The translations under genes and the position numbers were made by a program. 64,000 nucleotides of DNA, taken from Epiperipatus broadwayi. Taxonomy: Eukaryota; Onychophora; Udeonychophora; Euonychophora; Peripatidae. Below the pieces are notes generated by a model. That model saw only the letters and a list, made by a program, of their open reading frames with translations, made no database searches and was not told the DNA's origin. Where the stretch lies: NCBI GenBank assembly GCA_028023455.1, contig JAQFVV010000031.1, positions 6,366,926 to 6,430,925 of the forward strand, read 5' to 3'. Positions within the stretch are counted from its first letter, which is position 1. Each line of letters opens with the position of its first letter. This document shows positions 59,960 through 64,000 of this stretch, piece after piece.

Positions 59960-60545
59960 CTGGTCACGGACGAATTCTCGCAAAAACGGTACTTTTCACG
60001 TGATCCTTGCAATTTTTTCCCTTCTGCACCCTTAAAAGCAATTTTTGAGGGTTACCCATTCGTAATGGAATCTTCAGGACATTATTACTAAACTTACAAC
60101 AGTAAAGTAAGTTACAACACATTAAAAAAAATAGACGTCTTATCAAATTTTAAAAAACTACGACTGCTTCAAATACACACACTCTCACACAAAACTACAG
60201 AGAAAATAGATATTCTACTATTACGAGAAAATGATGAACAAAATCAACTACTATGGCAGCCAATCAAGGCATTTCTTTCTCTTTGCTTTTAGCATAGTAA
60301 AAAGCCATAACCGGCAGCCGTCGGGAACTCTTTCTGTGTTTTATCATAGAAAGAAGTATCTTTGTGTTGGCTTCTGTTGCCGCCACTGCATCCTCCATCC
60401 AACATAATGTGAGGACTCTTTTCTGCATTTAACATAGAAAAAATCCTCTTTTGTTGGATGAAGGCCGGTGAAATGGTATATTTCTAGGAATTGACCTAGA
60501 AATAGCGACATCTTGAGGTGAACACCAGGGATGAGAAAACAACCA
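59960..60545 (+). promoter_or_regulatory. CpG-richer promoter-like segment with hairpin cluster
   Basis: This is the most CpG-rich stretch in the window. It holds a palindromic E-box TCACGTGA at about 59995-60002, a CCAAT box GGCAGCCAATCAAGG at about 60254-60268, and pyrimidine-rich possible starts (GGGAACTCTTTCTG at about 60323-60336). Four successive inverted repeats follow to 60505. A plus-strand gene starting here would lie mostly beyond what I can recognise, since no coding exon is seen downstream. It could instead be a repeat rich in hairpins. Confidence 0.35.
60392..60464 (+). ncRNA. Pre-miRNA-like hairpin candidate
   Basis: The outer stem CCTCCATCCAACA (60392-60404) pairs with TGTTGGATGAAGG (60452-60464) with one mismatch. 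GAGGA (60411-60415) pairs with TCCTC (60444-60448). TTTTCT (60419-60424) pairs with AGAAAA (60436-60441). The terminal loop is 11 bases. Size (about 73 nt) and shape suit a microRNA precursor or another structured RNA. Transcription is unproven. Confidence 0.35.
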
Positions 60546-61325
60546 ATATTTTAATTAATATAAGATGCATAAAAACTCTTAATTTTGAATAATATAACAA
60601 TCTCCTAGAATAAAATGTGAATGCCAAGAGTGGAAAAGGGATTTTATGGTCACTCATATTATTACAGTAACAACCTAAATCAATATTTCTTAAATAAAGC
60701 AGACAATATACTAGTAAAAGAGCAGACCTATTTTAAACCATTGCAGTTAAATTATAGCGATTAGTAAAATCTTAAATATAAAAAAAATTATTAGATGCAT
60801 TTTCAGCATATGTCAATCATTATAACTAAATGATTTATCATCTTTAATTGAAGTGATTGTACCTTGAATAATCAGAATGAAATATAATTGTAATATGAAT
60901 TTGACAATGGTTAGATTTCTGTATAAATGATTTGTAAAATAAAAGATATCAATGAGACTTTAAAACAAGATTTAACAATAAAATATAACATTTATTTATA
61001 ATAAACAATTTAACAACAATGACATTATAGGAAGTCTACAAAATTTAAGGGTGTTGTTTTAAAATTAATACAGCACATTTTACTGTTCTTAATTAATACA
61101 ACTGATGTTACTATTAGTATTATTATTACAAAAACTTTTATATCTTTCTAAATGATAAATTTTATTAACATAAAAACATTATTTCACCAATTCTATACTT
61201 TCCTAAATTTGTAAAATTTTACTAGCTTATGCATTATGTTAATAATTTTATAGTTTTCTAACTGAATGTTTTTATTTAACCTATGAATTATTTGAAGAAG
61301 TTTAACATTCAGTATTCAATTATAC
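60546..61325. other. AT-rich non-coding DNA
   Basis: Nothing recognised. Confidence 0.45.
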
Positions 61326-61769
61326 CAGGGGTGTCCAACAAGTCGATCATGATCCAACAGTCTGGCAAGAGCTGTCGGGTAATGAGTGAAACAAATTAAG
61401 TCAAGCTTTTCAAGTTTTTTTGTTACTGTTCTAATTTTTTTTAAAATTCTAGATAGGTGAAGTCCACTAAGCAGTATCATTATTGAAAATAATATGTTTA
61501 ATCTTTATTTAATGTAGCTAATTTGAATTAATAAATATTGTTAATAAGTACTCATATTACTTTAATTCCCCTGGACATGAGTTTTTTGGCCCATTAAATA
61601 ATTGTTATTTTTTACTAGGTAGATATATAAAAATAGTATTATTTCACACATCCTTCCACTTAGACTATGCCTATAACAACAAGTTGATTTGCTTATGACA
61701 ACAAGTCGATGTCAACACATTTTAAAAATTAAAAGTAAATCTTATGAATACAAAAGTTGGCAACCCCTG
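61326..61769. mobile_element. hAT-type MITE with target-site duplication
   Basis: Left end CAGGGGTGTCCAACAAGTCG (61326). Right end, read inward on the minus strand, CAGGGGTTGCCAACTTTTG (ending 61769). CAGGGGT...CAAC termini are typical of hAT transposons. Flanking octamers AATTATAC (61318-61325) and AATGAGAC (61770-61777) agree at 6 of 8 positions, consistent with an old 8-bp hAT target duplication. At 444 bp it has no transposase. Confidence 0.72.
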
Positions 61770-61777
61770 AATGAGAC

Positions 61778-63351
61778 CATTACATTATTCCAAACAATGA
61801 GAAAAACCAACTATTGTTTATGTCTTATCAATCCAACATTGAGTTGCTATTGGATTATAATGTATATTGCTTATTTAGACTAAGAAATACAATTTTGAAA
61901 TTTTGAATAAGTAATTATCAGTTTTATTTCGTGAAATGATGGCAAAACACAACAAAACAGATTTATACATCAGGTAATGTACACTAAGAGTAGTCAAAAG
62001 TTTACCTGAAGAAAATATGACACTCTCCAAAGCCAAACAAACCTATCAATTGCCAAAAAATAAAGACATATAATACATCATGCACAATTGCAATACAAAA
62101 ATATGATACTTCCAATGGAAAATATAAACAAAAGGTATGAACCTAGTGCTGGCATGAATTCAACATACAAATCTACATTCTGAGAAGAACTAAGTGTGCT
62201 AGGGCATTGTATCTGAGTATATAAGAACAGTGGAAATGGACCAGCACAATTACTAGAAACAATAAAATTTGCTTCAAGCACAACATTTATAAAAGCATGA
62301 AATATAAAAATACATACCACTGAAAGAAAATATCAATGATGAGAGAGATGAGAATCACATCTCTTTATAAAATATATGGCTATGTAAATAAATATAATCA
62401 AGGGAGGGATAAGTTCTCTATCTCTTGGAAACATAAATTGGTAAGATAAGCTTATAGCAAATACACAAAACAGAAACTAATTTTAATTTAATAAACATAA
62501 TAATTATTAGTCAATGTATAAAACCAATAAGGTAACTATTTTGTCAAATCTTACTTCATAAACTATAACCTTAAATAACTAAAAATATAAATGTGCAACA
62601 TATTTTCATGGTTTGCATATAAGTATTTACTAAAATAGACAAATTACTGACAACAGGGAATAAAGCAATATTTTTAAAATTTTATAATATCAAAATCTTT
62701 ATCTAGCATATAAAATACTTAATATTATCTGAAGTTCTGAATATTACCTTTAAACCATAAGCTATAAAATATATTAGCCAAGAAAATATAAAATAAGCAA
62801 ATATTATAAATACACAAAATAATAATTCTAAATTATAACCTGTTCACCTTTTTTTTAAAAAAATGGAGATTTCACAGTTTTCTAGAAGACAACTTTTACA
62901 AGTAAATAATACTTCTTCATGTATTGACAACAAAACAATCTCAAACAGATTCATAACATTGAATATTATTCTAGAAGATTATATTAACAGCAAGCATACC
63001 AGTACATTTATAACAACCATTTTATTTCACAAATTATTTAAACATATAAGTAAGCAAATTCAATTTCAATACTGCATATTACAATCTTAAGCTGGTTTTT
63101 CATTTATTCATTAAGAACTATATTCAAAATAGAGATCCATAGCAAATATTTTTTTCTTCTAAAATTAAGTAGGTTTTTTTCCATAGAGAAAAGAGAAAGA
63201 TTTACACATACACATTTTGAGACATTAATAATAAAAGTCTTAAACATATAATATTTATAGAGTATTTGATATAGCATGTTTCATTAAACATTAATGATAT
63301 TTAAATTTTTAAACTATAATCTTACTGGAATATAAATAAATATAAACAAGG
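61778..63351. other. AT-rich non-coding DNA
   Basis: Nothing supported. The small frames at 62078-62320 (minus) and 62863-63090 (plus) have no recognisable motif. Confidence 0.4.
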
Positions 63352-63718
63352 CAAAACTCTCCATACAGTAGTGCCACCCTGTGCCAACCAGAGTAATCAA
63401 TAGATGCCAGAAAGCTTGTGCATAAAATTCCTATCTAATGTCTACTTATCCAATATCCCCAGACTAGTTTCTGGCTTGTGGCCTTCATCAGTGAGGTTGC
63501 TGGAGGGTTGCATTGGATCCTAAGATCTAGGTGCAGTGCTCTCATATCCAAAGCTCGTCTCTGACGAAGGCCACAAGTCAGAAACTAGCCTGGGGATATT
63601 GGATGAGTAGGCATTAGATAGGAATTTTAAGAACAAGCTTTCTGGTATCCATTGATTATTCTGATTGGCACAGGATGGCACTACTGTATGGAGAGTTTTG
63701 TCTTGTTTATAGACAATT
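63352..63718. mobile_element. Long fold-back element with hammerhead-like cores in its arms
   Basis: Arms of about 150 bp: AAAACTCTCCATACAGTAGT (63353) against ACTACTGTATGGAGAGTTTT (about 63680-63699). Also pairing are GAGTAATCAAT, CCAGAAAGCTTGT, TAGATAGGAATTTTA-type and CCAATATCCCCAG with CTGGGGATATTGG, and GGCTTGTGGCCTTC with GAAGGCCACAAGTC. A centre of about 55 bp is unpaired. On both strands the inner arm reads CTGA(T/C)GA...GAAACTAG (63491-63468 minus, 63561-63584 plus). A shorter relative lies at 14704-14895. Confidence 0.88.
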
Positions 63719-64000
63719 ATGTGCTAGTATAAGAGATGGTGATCATGTGATGCTTAATATAAATAAATGCAACATCTTTATAATATAAGGATAAGTTTAA
63801 AAATTTCCTCTTATTTAAACCTATTTTAATGTATAAGATTAAAGTATAAATGAATGTTTTTTCACACGACAGCAACAGTAAGAAATGACTGCTTATTAAA
63901 AACAATTAAAATGCCATTTTAATTTTATCATAAACATTGCAAATCTTTAATAGATAGTTTATTTTTAAAATACATTTGTCTAAGATAAGCTATTTATCAT
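63719..64000. other. AT-rich non-coding DNA
   Basis: Nothing recognised up to the window edge. Confidence 0.4.

Overview
The window is very AT-rich eukaryotic DNA with long (TA)n runs, a dense load of diverged interspersed repeats and no operon-like gene packing. The repeats include tRNA-derived SINE-like units, fold-back MITEs, Penelope-like elements (PLEs), a decayed LINE and gag-only LTR-retroelement debris. This fits a large repeat-rich invertebrate genome, most likely a cephalopod mollusc such as an octopus. That assignment is inference from composition and repeat types, not from a diagnostic gene. I see no complete host gene. The only possible host exon is a short terminal exon at 231-301, and a CpG-richer promoter-like stretch lies at about 59960-60540.

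Layout. 1-9.6 kb: possible 3' end of a gene, a long fold-back MITE (4745-4990) and a heavily decayed LINE with endonuclease and reverse-transcriptase remnants on the minus strand (about 5.5-8.0 kb). 9.6-12.7 kb: two converging copies of a non-coding repeat beginning TGTAAC. 12.7-25 kb: AT-rich filler with several inverted-repeat elements and tRNA-like SINEs. 25.5-31.7 kb: a truncated Penelope-type GIY-YIG gene (25502-25888), then a large PLE palindrome. In the palindrome, a 5'-truncated minus-strand copy with a 587-codon open frame is joined head-to-head to a shorter, inactivated plus-strand copy. 31.7-33.2 kb: a composite SINE cluster.

33.2-54.8 kb: two direct copies of an approximately 8 kb non-coding block, about 13 kb apart. 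Between them lie a degenerate gag-like gene in the same orientation and an inverted TGTAAC-type repeat. Copy 2 ends with a primer-binding-site-like sequence (TGGCCCCCAACGTGG). The whole could be an old non-autonomous LTR element with giant LTRs, or a segmental duplication that carried LTR pieces.

54.8-64 kb: more SINE copies, two adjacent minisatellites (3 units of about 170 bp, 4 units of 130 bp), the promoter-like stretch with a cluster of RNA-type hairpins, a hAT-type MITE with 8-bp target duplications, and a long fold-back element with hammerhead-like cores in its arms. Most of the window's history is insertion, inversion and decay of mobile elements. The 587-codon PLE frame is the only long intact coding sequence.
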